Shown piece after piece: positions 1 to 9,289 of a stretch of DNA of 18,252 nt. A program made the translations under genes and the position numbers. The DNA lies in the NCBI GenBank assembly GCA_025526915.1, contig JAHLKH010000349.1:1-18252 (forward strand), written 5' to 3'. This stretch comes from Entophlyctis helioformis (Eukaryota > Chytridiomycota > Chytridiomycetes > Chytridiales > Chytriomycetaceae). The notes beneath the pieces were generated by a model. It worked only from the letters and a program-made list of their open reading frames with translations, had not been told where the DNA came from and searched no databases. The first letter of the stretch is position 1, and each line of letters begins with the position of its first letter.

Positions 1-383
1 CGTCTGCCTGCTCGTCTGCCTGCTCGTGCCTGCTCGTCTACGCATCGGGCCACAGGCTCGAACGGTCGTGCTGGCTGGCTGGCTGGACTAGACTAGACTA
101 GACTAGACTGCCTGCCTGCGGTGGCTGTCTCGTGCTGGGCACGGGCGGCACGGGCGGCAGGGGAGGTGCTTGCCTTGCAGCGCTTGCTTGTTGACACTCT
201 GGCTCTGTGCCTCTGTCAGTCGCTGTACTGCTGTCACGGTCGCCGTCTGTCGCTGTCTGTCCAGCAACGGCCGCTCGCGTGTTTGCCGAGAGAGCAAAGA
301 TCGTCGTTGGACGCAGCAGAGGCACAGGCAACAGACTGCGACAGCCAGCGACAGACAGACTGCGACAGACTGCGACAGACGCA
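1..383. other. Low-complexity, repeat-rich region upstream of MED19
   Basis: I see no recognisable gene here. The stretch holds short degenerate tandem repeats: a CTGCCTGCTCGT-like unit at about 1-36, CTGG repeats at about 72-86, (ACTAG)n at about 88-108, a GGGCGGCAC-like unit near 143-158 and GACTGCGACA-type repeats at about 337-381, ending right before the proposed MED19 start. Open frames run through it on both strands but have simple, repeat-driven composition. It presumably contains the MED19 promoter and 5' UTR. Confidence 0.5.
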
Positions 384-549
384 ATGAGCCTGCTGCAGCA
401 ACACGCCGCTGCCATGGCTGCCATGGCGGCCAGTCCACGTCCACGTCCACGGCCACGTCCACGCCGTCGCCCGCGAGAGCCCCAGCCGACGCGTGGCTGC
501 CCTGTCGCCCTTCTTGGGCGGCCTGCTCTTTGTCCACCAGCGACCAGAC

Positions 550-586
<37 letters not shown>

Positions 587-2035
587 TGTGGTCTCACGCT
601 GTCTCTGTCTCTGTCTCACGCCCCCCTCTCCCTCCCCTCCGACAGACCTCCCGCCCAGGCTGCCCCTCTCCGTCGACCAGGACCTCGTGTCCATGCTCGG
701 CCTCAGGCACCTCTACGACTCCCTGGTCCGCCCACATCTCCCTCTGCAGCCATCGCCACAGGCATCTTCCCAGTCTCTGTCTCTGTCGCAGTCTCGGCCA
801 CAGCAGCCCATCGAACCGTCCTACATGCCGTACATTCGTGATCTGCCTGGTATGAGCGAAACCTGCAGTCCATCCCATCGTGCCATCATCCCATCCAGCG
901 GACAGCCTGCTGGTCCCCATATCATGGCTGACTCTCGCCGTATCTCCATCGGTGAGCAACAGGCAAACCAGACTTGATACCCGATGCCGGCCTTCGCGAC
1001 CTGCTGTTCAGACCGCGTCTGGGCGACTCGGTCAAGCCACTCCCGTTTGACCAGCAGACGCTCGACATGGCCTTTACGCTTGTTCCTGGCGTGATCTCTG
1101 GCGTATGTTGCCCGGTGCCGTGCACGGCTCTGCGTGGGCTACCGCGTCGAATGCCCCAGCTGACCTGCCCTTGCATTCGTTTGGAATGCGCCAGTTTGAC
1201 GGGACGCGCTACGGCCTGGACGAGATCTCTCTGCACGATCTGGATGCCAAGCCCGAGTCTCCTGCTGCCATCGTCACACAGGAGCCCGCGCCAGAAGCAT
1301 CCTTGTCTCTTGCAAATGGGTCTGCAACGGCTGGACAGGAGGCACCTGCACCAGCAACTGCACCTGCACTAGCATCTGCATCACCACCGCTGCCTTCTTC
1401 GTCGTCGTCTTCACAACCCGCACCACAGGCACCACAACAAGCACCACAAACACAACAAGCAGCGCAGAATAGGCCGGCAGTCCCCATCATCCATCCCAGT
1501 GGCGGCCGCAATGCACGTGCCACCAGGATCTGTGCTCAAAACCAATGTCTCTGCAGCAACAGTGGTGAGCTCCAAGGCCCATGCTCCAGCACCAGCAGCG
1601 TCTGCAGCAGCAACAACAACAACAACAACAGCAGCAGCAGCAGCCGGATCGACAGCGGCACCCATGACCATCAAGTTCGCCCCGCCAGCTGCGCCGCCAT
1701 CTGGATCGGCGACTGCATCTGCGACAACGACACCTGCTCCCGCACCGCCGGGAGCAAAGCTGATTCTTCGCCTTGGTCTGCGGCCAGACAGCATGGTCAG
1801 TGCCGAGATGAAGAAAAAGGTGGGTGATGCGGTGGAGGGACGGGACGGGACGGCATCCTTGATGCGACGGCAACGCGACGCGACGCGACGCGACGCGATG
1901 CAGAGTGGCTGACACGAGGCAATGTAGGCATCGCAGACCAAGAAGCGGCGACCCGAGGAAGAAGAGAGCGAGCGCAAGAAGCGACGAAAGAGCCGGGCGC
2001 CTGAAGATGAGATTGTGGATATTGACGGCATCTGA
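384..2035 (+). CDS. MED19: Mediator complex subunit 19 (MED19/Rox3-like), multi-exon
   Basis: Probable head-module subunit of the nuclear Mediator co-activator of RNA polymerase II. Proposed exons are 384-552, 646-849, 963-1102, 1195 to about 1500, about 1550-1819 and 1937-2035. Introns 2 (850-962) and 3 (1103-1194) join in phase and give the conserved core: LGLRHLYDSLVRPHLP, then YMPYIRDLPGKPDL, GLRDLLFRPRLG, and AFTLVPGVISGFDGTRYG. This is the fungal-type MED19 order of DLPG, a short basic stretch and an F-x-L-x-PG block followed by FD. The middle is a long Ala/Pro/Gln/Ser/Thr-rich linker, and the last exon encodes a basic/acidic tail starting TKKRRPEEEESERKKRRKSR, like the Lys-rich MED19 C-terminus. 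Exon 1 is weak: it is Arg/Pro-rich and its donor lies inside a (GT)n run, so translation could begin later. Between about 1480 and 1600 the coding frame changes by one base, through either a 50-nt-class intron (e.g. 1499-1551) or an indel; this join is unresolved. Confidence 0.68.
551..584 (+). repeat. (GT)n microsatellite in MED19 intron 1
   Basis: Seventeen uninterrupted GT units start at or next to the proposed 5' splice site of intron 1 (donor read as position 553 for phase). Many GT positions are equivalent, so the exact donor cannot be fixed from sequence, and repeat length changes would alter the splice context. Confidence 0.85.
1873..1897 (+). repeat. (ACGCG)n pentanucleotide repeat in the last MED19 intron
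   Basis: About five tandem ACGCG units lie inside the intron at 1820-1936. The same pentamer recurs near 16359-16376 in an intron of the SLC44 gene. Confidence 0.8.
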
Positions 2036-2060
2036 GCCAATGACAATAATGCGACACTAT

Positions 2061-2112
2061 CTCTCTCTCTCTCTCTCTTATGTTCATGCCCATCTCCACT
2101 AGCGGAATGTGT

Positions 2113-2204
<92 letters not shown>
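2061..2204. repeat. (CT)n and (GT)n microsatellites between the convergent MED19 and GCSH genes
   Basis: The 212 bp between the MED19 stop (2035) and the GCSH stop (2248) holds (CT)9 at 2061-2078 and two nearly continuous (GT)n tracts at about 2114-2158 and 2159-2204, separated by a GGT interruption. No gene is seen. Both 3' ends must lie in or beside these repeats, so the MED19 transcript would carry UG-rich and the GCSH transcript CA-rich 3' sequence. Confidence 0.9.
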
Positions 2205-2206
<2 letters not shown>

Positions 2207-2247
2207 TATGGAAACGTTGGGTGGGGTGGAAGGCTGCTGAGCGAGGT

Positions 2248-3231
2248 TTACTCGGCAATGTGGGCAGCGTACTGCTCCTCGGAGAGAAGGCCGTCGAGCT
2301 GCGTCTCGTCGGCGACCTTGATCTTGGCAATCCAGCCTGCAGGATGGATCCGATCCGCACCGAGTGGGGACAGACCAGATCAGCAAGCAACGGCGGCCGT
2401 GCCGATCAGATCGTGTCAGCGAGCAGTCAAGCCAGTCTAGTCAGTTGCTGGCTGCATTCAGATGTGGCGGGACAGCCCAATGGACAGCCAGGTGGACAGC
2501 CAGGTGGACAGCCACGGCAGCAGAGACGCACCCTCCTCGTAGGGCGACGTGTTGATGAGAGACGGCTCGTCGCCCAGCTTGGCGTTGACCTCGACGACCT
2601 CGCCGCCGACGGGAGCGTAGACGTCCGAAGCAGCCTTGACACTCTCGACAGCGCTGATGATCTCTGCAACAGCACGCACGTACACATGCATGCACACACA
2701 CATGCACGGACGGGACAGTCAGCCTATGGCCTAGCTGCAGCCCGGCAGAGCGGCAGTGGTTGGGCGAGGGCTCACCCTTGCGCTTGAGGACAGCGCCGAC
2801 CGAGGGCACCTCGACAAAGACGACATCGCCGAGAGCCTTCTGGGCGTAGTCTGTGATGCCGACGGTGCCGACGCCGTTGGACACGGACACCCACTCGTGC
2901 TCAGGCGTGTAGCGACGGGCTGTTGGGTCGTTGATGCAAGGCCGTCGGTCCGTTCGTTGGTTTGTCAGCGCATGTCACACGCACGCACGCACGCACGATG
3001 TTGGCGGCAGCAGGCGGGCAAGAGCGGCATGGACGGCGAGTGTGGGGTGCTGGCAAGAGAAGGCAAGAGAGGGGAGGAGAGAGGGGGAGCGAGAGAGGGG
3101 AAGAGAGAGGGAAAGAGGAGGGACTGACTTGCGTAGGTGCGCAGAGCAAGCATGCGCAGAGGGCGGGCGGCCTGGAAGCGGGCGGCCTGGAAGCGGGCAG
3201 CGGCAGAGGCAGCGAGGCGGAGCGAGATCAT
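2248..3231 (-). CDS. GCSH: Glycine cleavage system H protein, mitochondrial
   Basis: Lipoyl carrier that shuttles the aminomethyl group between the P, T and L proteins of the mitochondrial glycine cleavage system. Four exons, complement(join(2248-2336, 2532-2663, 2776-2919, 3129-3231)), join in phase to 155 residues, a normal length for a precursor. Residues 1-34 form an Arg/Ala-rich presequence with no acidic residue ([18 protein letters not shown]...). Mature H protein starts near [10 protein letters not shown] (36-45), followed by [20 protein letters not shown]. The lipoyl motif is ESVKAASD, with the acceptor Lys at about residue 92, then [11 protein letters not shown] and [11 protein letters not shown]. 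The C-terminus is [13 protein letters not shown]. Introns are 195, 112 and 209 nt. It is tail to tail with MED19 and head to head with the STI1-like gene. The presequence holds a 15-bp tandem duplication (3164-3193) giving a repeated RFQAA unit. Identification is secure. Confidence 0.96.
3164..3193 (-). repeat. 15-bp tandem duplication in the GCSH presequence
   Basis: Two exact copies of a 15-nt unit encode a repeated ARFQA pentapeptide in the targeting peptide. The duplication is in frame and keeps the amphipathic, Arg-rich character, so it probably does no harm. Confidence 0.85.
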
Positions 3232-3295
3232 GGCGGGCGGTTGGCAAACGATTGAGCAAGCCAACAGCGCGCTTTGCCCTGTTGCAAACACGCAG
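3232..3295. promoter_or_regulatory. Very short shared 5' region of GCSH and the STI1-like gene
   Basis: Only 64 bp separate the GCSH start codon (minus strand, 3231) from the proposed STI1-like start (plus strand, 3296). An alternative in-frame ATG at 3230-3232 would make the two start codons overlap on opposite strands. I see no TATA box. Core promoter elements for at least one gene must lie inside the other gene's 5' UTR or coding exon. Confidence 0.45.
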
Positions 3296-4883
3296 ATGCT
3301 GTCGAACACGGCGCGCCTTGGACGCAGTAAGCAGCGGCTGCGATGCCTGCTTGCAGTGGATGCCTGTTTGCCTGCTTGTAGCGGATGCTTGCCTGCCTGC
3401 TTGCACACATGCACGCATCTGACTCCTGCAGCTAGACGCCCCCAAGCGAGCCGCATCGGCCGTCGACGACGGCGCGGACGGCATCGACGACGCAGATGTG
3501 CCACCGCTCGAGGACATGTCGCACGTCTTCAGCAAGCTGTCCACGGCCGGCAAGTGTTGCCGGAGCCATCAATGGCCGCACGACCGTCCCTGCTGACCGG
3601 CCCTGCATGCACACGGCACAATGCACACGGCTCGCTGCAGACGGCAAGCAGACGCCTCTGTCACGGCCCGTGCAGCTCGAGTCCCTTGCAGCGTCCACGC
3701 TGCCCGACACGAGCAGCAGGCAGATGAGCGCGGCAAGCCCCTCGGGTGCCACACCCGCCAGGAGCGCGGTGTCCGCAAAGATGGCGTCAAAGGCCCCGGC
3801 TGTTGCACCTGCCGCAAGCAAAGAGGTGAGCTCGGCTCTGTCCTCCTGCGAGCAGCCGGCGTGTGTGCATGACACCTTGGATGATCGCAACCAGTTCTCT
3901 GGCCTCAAGAAGGGCTTCTTTGGGCCATCGTCGTCGCTGTCGCCATCGCCATCGTCATCGCCATCGCATGCCGCCGCATCAGCAACAGCCGCCAAGCCGG
4001 TCCTGCGTCCTGCCAGCATCAACACCAAGCCAGCCGCTGGCCCCAGCAAACTTGCCCAGTCCATGCACATCATGTCGCCAAGCCCCGTCACATCGACACC
4101 GCCAACCGCGTCCAGTGCCGGCCATGCAGACCACGACGCCATGCCGTTCCTTCGCGCGTCTGGCCCAGCCACCGGCGGCCTGAGCGAGTCGCTCAAGTCC
4201 ATGTTCAAGGTCAACGACGACGGCCAGGGACCACGCAAGTCACCATTGCATCAGACCATCATGCAGGGCTGCGGCACTGACACGCACACGCACACCCCTG
4301 CACAGCATGGATGACAGACAAGTTCTGGCAACGGATCCAGTCATCGCCAACGCTCATGAAGGCACTCGGCCATCCAGACTTTGCGCAGGCAGCTCAAGAC
4401 CTCGAGTCGAACCCGCAGGAGGCGTTCACCAAATACGCAAAGTCCAAGCCGGAGCTCATGGCCGCTCTGCGCGAGCTTGCCGCAATCATCGGCGACCAGC
4501 TGCTGAGCTATGCCGACGAGTCGGACAAATCCAGTGCGCCGTCGAGTCGACGCGGGTCGGCGGCGGATGCATTGAGCGTGCGACCCGCTGTGCCAGACGA
4601 TCTGCCTGCACACGAGAAACGGCTTGTCGAGCGCGTGCTGAACGATCCGCTTGTCCAGGTGCGTTCGCAGTCCGTGCATACAGTCCGTGCGCAGCACTGA
4701 CACGGCGAATGCATGCAATATGATACACAGGACGCGCTGCGAGACCCCGATGTGCAGCGGATCCTGTCGGACATCCAGCGCAGTGGGGCCGACCTCATGA
4801 AGATCATGCGGTCCTCGCCCCAGCCGGTCCTGGACAAACTCAACAAACTCATCGACTGCGGCCTTTTGCAGATCCAGCGCTGA
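3296..4883 (+). CDS. STI1/DP-domain protein (probable co-chaperone), multi-exon
   Basis: The C-terminal half has two segments like the DP/STI1 domains of Sti1/Hop and related Hsp70/Hsp90 or ubiquitin adaptors: FWQRIQSSPTLMKALGHPDF followed by NPQEAFTKYAKSKPEL (about 4321-4500), and VLNDPLVQ-DALRDPDVQRILSD ending in LDKLNKLIDCGLLQIQR (about 4635-4883). The last intron (4659-4730, 72 nt) and the intron at 3826-3894 (69 nt, joining SKE to FSGLKKGFFG) are in phase. The first intron is probably 3327-3435, leading to an acidic exon ending VFSKLSTAGK. Two joins, at about 3551-3770 and 4210-4320, do not resolve cleanly; the second is in phase only with a poor acceptor (4210-4320), so an indel is possible. 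No TPR repeats or J domain are seen; the N-terminal part is Ser/Pro/Ala-rich and probably disordered. The role is inferred from the domain; the exact orthologue was not recognised. The start could also be ATG 3230. Confidence 0.62.
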
Positions 4884-4975
4884 CCGTCCCCGCCGCCGTC
4901 ACCAACCCACACATTCCGTATCCATAATGAACACTTGCCTGGCCCAACGTCACGACAAGATGACGAGATTCAATC

Positions 4976-5069
<94 letters not shown>

Positions 5070-5075
5070 ACGGGG
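4884..5075. other. Convergent intergenic region between the STI1-like gene and ASNSD1
   Basis: Only 192 bp lie between two stop codons facing each other. Apart from the (GA)n tract listed separately nothing gene-like is present; both polyadenylation sites must lie here or inside the opposing gene. Confidence 0.7.
4982..5068 (+). repeat. (GA)n microsatellite, 87 bp uninterrupted
   Basis: Some 43 perfect GA units, the longest pure repeat in the window. It ends 7 bp before the ASNSD1 stop codon (5076-5078 on the minus strand), so it sits in the 3' UTR of ASNSD1 (as CU repeats) and probably also of the STI1-like gene (as GA repeats). Confidence 0.95.
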
Positions 5076-7531
5076 TCAAGCGGCCTCCTGCCCCTTTTGC
5101 CGGCCAGACTCCATCTTGGCAGTCCGTGCACCAAACTGCACAGCACGTTTGGGCTCGACCGCCGCGCGGCTCAGCCCAAGCATCTCGGCAACCTGTCTCA
5201 GCAGCAGTTTGTCGCCGACGCCCTTGGCGAGCCTGGGATCGACCTTGAGATGGACGGGGAGCCCACACAGCAGGGACGTGACCGAGCCGTCAAGGAACGG
5301 GAACCGCACCTCTTTGCCGTGGGACGCGATGATGCGGTCGTCGCGGCCGAGATTGCGCGACGCGATTCGCGACACGTCCAGCTGCAGCTCCGTGACGAGT
5401 CCCTGCCAGCCGGATTTGATGTACTGCACTCGGTGTCGGCCATATCCGCCCAGCTGACCATATCGCGATTCATGTCAGCTGCCAGTCATGCTGCGGTGTC
5501 ATGACAGCAGTCGTGAACACGCATGCCATGCACCTACCTGTTCGTCGGCACCGAGACCGCTGAACAGCACGCGTGCCTTGCTCTCATAGGGCATCTGGCT
5601 GCCATCATCTAGCGTGACCACGCCTGTACATCGCCACACCATCAGTCTAGCCACACATCCAAACGCCGCACCACTCAACATGCATACCACAGCCACGAGA
5701 CGCGAACCAAAACGCCATCGCAATGCTCTGTCGCGATCAGCAAGCGTGTTAGCGCATTGCTTGCCAGAATGGACAAGAGGAGGGTCGAGTCGGCTCACCA
5801 GGTCCATGACAGTCGACAGGGGAGCCATGAGACGCTGGATACGAGACCGCTGCGCAACAGCCTCGCTGTACGGGACATCCACCTCAATGAACCGCCACAC
5901 GCGGCCAGGGAACAGGGCACGCAGTTCACCGGCACCTAATCGACCCGTGACGCGATCAGGCACATCGTACGTCCCACTCCCGCTCCCACTCTCACTGTCG
6001 TCACCATCACCGCCACTGCCAGCGCGATCGCGGTGGTGTTTCTTGGACGCCGATGCCGACGCGGCAGACCGAGCGCGGTGGCTCGCAATGCGGGGGTTCT
6101 CAAACCCGACGTTGAGGAGATCGATCGGCTCGTTCATGGGTAGCGCATCGTGGGCGAGCGCCGCCAGCACCATGCAGTCCAGCCCGCCAGAGAAGAGGAT
6201 GCCGAGCCGCGCCGTGTCGGGCAATGCCGGCGGCGGGATCGTGAGAGCGCGGCGCTCGACCGCGACCGACAGCGTCATCCAGAGGGATTGCACCGCCGAG
6301 TCCATGGACGTGCCTGGCATCAGGGCGGGCAGTCTTGCTGGCGGCTGGCCGTCGGCCTGCGGCGGAGGGACGGTCTCGAGTTTCGATTCGTCTGGGATGT
6401 CCGTGTTGAGCAGCAGCGATGGGCATGTCTGCGCGTCGCATGGCACGTTCCTGCGCAGTCAGCATTCGTCCAAGGGCCAAGGTGGCCGTGTGTGCACGAC
6501 CATGGCAGGCGTACCAGCGGCGAATCGGACTCGGGCGTCCAAGGAATGTGCCGCAGATACGACTCTGTGTTGGTCCAGTCCAGCGTCTCGTCAGCGATGG
6601 CAGCCAGATCGAGCACGAATATCCCTGTGGCAGGCACTTCGGTCCAAAACGGATCTGCTTGCTCTGTCTGGCTGTCGCCATCGGCTTCAGGGCTGTCGAC
6701 GACCGCTGGCTCAGGAGCCGTGTCCGAGACGTCGCCGACCGACGACACGAGGAACAAGTCCGATGGGCTGCGTGGCGCGTGCATGAGCAGCGACCGGCGG
6801 CCTAGATAGTCACGACCAAAGTAGACGCGATTGGAAGCCGCCTGCCATCCGATCCCATCCGATCCCATCCCATCACAGCCAGCCAGCCAGTCAGTCGTTC
6901 GCCTCGCCTCGACCGTCCAAGTAGCTGTCCAGCATGCCAACACGCACATGATGGTAGACGAGTGCCCATTCGCCGTCGATCTGCGACACAGACTGCAGGA
7001 TCTGCGGCTCGGTCGTCGCCCCCGCCAGCATGCGAGACACGGCAAGCGTGTCGCTGGCGTCGGCGGCCATGTCGCTCGAGTACACCTCGCCGTTGAATGC
7101 GAGTGTGTTGGATCGGGCGTCGGTGAGCGGCTGTCCAGCGAGCACGGCGCCGCGCAGATGGAGCACCCAGCCATGCAGCTGCGCATGCAGAGTGCCGCTG
7201 GGCGACGTCCATGTGTGGCAGCCGTGGGCATCCGGGCCTGATCGGCATTGGCGTTAGTCGGCGTATGTGTCGGTGTCAGTCGCAGGTGCTGGTGTCGGTC
7301 GCAGTGAGTAGTTTGCAGGCTTGGACAGCCAGCCGTACCTCGAAGCGCATTGGACTCGCACAGACGCTGCACACGGCTTGCGTTCTGCATGCAGGCACGG
7401 CAGGCGTCAGAACGGCCACACGGTGCACGCCCGTCTATGCAGACACGCACACACGCAGACACGCAGACACACACGCGCACCTCTGCCGTCCTGCCGGCTG
7501 TGCGCGAGAGCGCCAGCAGAATCCCGCACAT
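5076..7531 (-). CDS. ASNSD1: Asparagine synthetase domain-containing protein 1 (glutaminase plus synthetase-like)
   Basis: Homologue of ASNSD1, a protein related to class II asparagine synthetase whose reaction is not firmly established. Eight exons, complement(join(5076-5453, 5538-5623, 5688-5727, 5799-6428, 6515-6841, 6948-7237, 7339-7384, 7481-7531)), all join in phase to 615 residues. The class II glutamine amidotransferase domain starts [10 protein letters not shown] with the nucleophile Cys2, then [21 protein letters not shown] and [12 protein letters not shown]. The ATP-pyrophosphatase part has FSGGLDC (318-323), [13 protein letters not shown], a Ser/Gly/Asp-rich insertion, [58 protein letters not shown] and [14 protein letters not shown], the ASNSD1 hallmarks. 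The usual SGGxDS motif reads SGGLDC here. Introns are 60-101 nt. It is head to head with SAE1 over 53 bp. Confidence 0.95.
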
Positions 7532-7584
7532 GGCACGCCGTCGTCGGTGAGCAGCGCACGCCGACCTTTGCGCGACAGTCGAAT
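7532..7584. promoter_or_regulatory. 53-bp bidirectional promoter region, ASNSD1/SAE1
   Basis: Just 53 bp separate the two divergent start codons. No TATA or CCAAT element is visible in this spacer. Both genes have complete open models starting here, so core promoter or UTR sequences must overlap the opposing gene. Confidence 0.5.
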
Positions 7585-9289
7585 ATGAAGCGCGGGCAGG
7601 AAGGCCCGAGATCGCCCACAAAGCGAGCGCGGCTGGAGGAGCCGTCCGAGTCCCGGCCGGCCGAGCAGAGTGTCGGCGGCCAGGCAGCGTCGCCGCCAAA
7701 GGCCGCACGCCAGTCCAGCCCGTCCAGCCCGTCAAAGTCGCCACAGCCGCAGCAGCCGCTGTCGGCCAAGAGCAAAGGCAAGGCAAGGGCCGACCAGCAC
7801 CCGCAGCTGACGGTCGAGGAGGCCAAGCTGTACGACCGCCAGATCCGCCTGTGGGGCATGGAAGCACAGCAGCGGTGAGCATCTCGCTACTTGGCTCTTG
7901 CCTCGCAGCTCGATCTCTTGCCTCGACTCACCCGCCGTTGGATGGACTGGACAGGATGCGCACGTCGCGTATCCTCGTGGCTGGCTGCACGGGCCTGGCC
8001 AACGAGGTGCTCAAGAACATTGTGCTTGCCGGTGTGGGCTCGATCACGGTGCTCGATGCCGGCACCGTCGTCCCCCGCGACCTCGGCTCGCAGTTCTTTC
8101 TCCGCGACAGTGATGTTGGCAAGAACGTGGGTGGCCGTGGATGGCTGTGGATGGCATTGCAGACGCTGCTGGCAAGACAGAGTGACTGACGGGATGCGTC
8201 GTCGGTGGTGTGGTCCCTCAGAGAGCAGAGGCTGTTGCGCCACGTGTCCAGCAACTCAACCCGCGCGTAAAGGTTGTGGCGTGCACACGGCCCATTGACC
8301 AGCTCGACGACGGCTTCTTTGACGACTTTGATCTCGTCTGTGTCATCAGCACCAACCCGTCCGTGCTGGTACGACGGCCGCTCTACATCCTTGCATCCAC
8401 CATGCCATGCAGACTGACGGTGTCCCTTGGGGACGACGCTGTGCACAGACCAAGATCAACTCGATTGCACGCGCCAAGTCGCTGTCGTTCTGGGGTGCGG
8501 CCATCATGGGCATGTACGGCTACATCTTTAGCGACCACGGGCCCGAGTACCGCTACATGACCACCCACCACGCTGCTGCTCCGACAGCGACTGCGACTGC
8601 AGCAAAGACAGATGCAGCGTCACGCGTCGAGCAGTCCCTGTCGTACTGCTCGTTTGCAGACGCGGTGACGCATGCCACGTTTGGCGCCACCAAGATGGAC
8701 CGTCGATTCAAACGCAAGGCACACCCGCTCTACTTTGCTCTCCGTGGTGAGTGGCATCCATGTCATCCGTGTGTTGCATGGACGTGTCGGCAACGCAGAC
8801 TCATCCATCGTTGCGTGGCTGCGTGGTGCGCAGTGCTGTGGGAGGCTTGGACCGAGCATGGCAGATTTCCAGATCCGAGCCACGACGCGCAGCTGGATGA
8901 GCTGCTGGCCACCAAGACGGCCGCCATGGCCAAGGCTGAGTGCGATCCCGCCTTTCTGCCGGACGACCTGCTCAAGTGGGTGCCGCCTCGCCCCTCATTG
9001 TTGTCTGCGCACGCGTCTGTTTCGTGTCGGGTGGCACCGCCACCCACCATCATTGTTGTTCACGCTGACGCACCCCCCCTTCCACCCCCATTGTGCCACA
9101 CGCAGGGCCGTGGCCGCTGTGGTGGACCGTGAGCTGCAGCCTGCGTGTGCCGTCCTGGGCGGCCTGCTTGCACAGGAGCTGCTCAAGGTGCTGTCGCGCT
9201 CCGAGGCGCCGTTCCATAACGTGCTGCTCTACGACAGCTTCGAGGCTGTTGCACAGACCATGGCGGTCGGCATCGACGCCCGTGTCTGA
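7585..9289 (+). CDS. SAE1: SUMO-activating enzyme subunit 1 (Aos1-like)
   Basis: Small subunit of the heterodimeric nuclear SUMO E1, which with Uba2 adenylates SUMO; it lacks the catalytic-Cys half. Six exons (7585-7874, 7955-8126, 8222-8368, 8449-8746, 8834-8975, 9106-9289) join in phase to 410 residues. Residues 1-80 are a Pro/Ser/Lys-rich extension longer than in the human protein, with a basic SPTKRARLEE that could be a nuclear signal. The E1 core begins LYDRQIRLWGMEAQQRMRTS, followed by RILVAGCTGLANEVLKNIVL, TVLDAGTVVPRDLGSQFFLR and VGKNRAEA (Rossmann/adenylation fold), then WGAAIMGMYGYIFSDHG. The tail has DRELQPACAVLGGLLAQELL and ends VGIDARV. Introns are 80, 95, 80, 87 and 130 nt. The SAE1 call rather than UBA1, NAE1 or ATG7 rests on length, the missing Cys domain and this C-terminal block. 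Confidence 0.93.

Noticed and set aside
1..110. Repeat array that could suggest CRISPR
   Set aside because: The units are 4-12 bp, degenerate and contiguous with no spacers; the genome is eukaryotic.
2111..2204. Frames encoding Cys-Val or Thr-His repeats
   Set aside because: These are translations of (GT)n microsatellites, not proteins.
4311..4700. Separate 129-codon gene starting at ATG 4311
   Set aside because: Its frame continues through an in-phase intron (4659-4730) into the second DP domain, and upstream exons lie close by. It is treated as part of the STI1-like gene, though a start at 4311 cannot be fully excluded.
5614..6786. 390-codon plus-strand ORF
   Set aside because: It lies antisense to ASNSD1 exons, which are strongly supported by motifs and in-phase splicing; the plus-strand product shows no recognisable domain.
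6320..7882. 520-codon minus-strand ORF
   Set aside because: It is a read-through of several ASNSD1 exons plus their introns and, at its N-terminal end, antisense SAE1 sequence. Only parts of it are in the true ASNSD1 frame.
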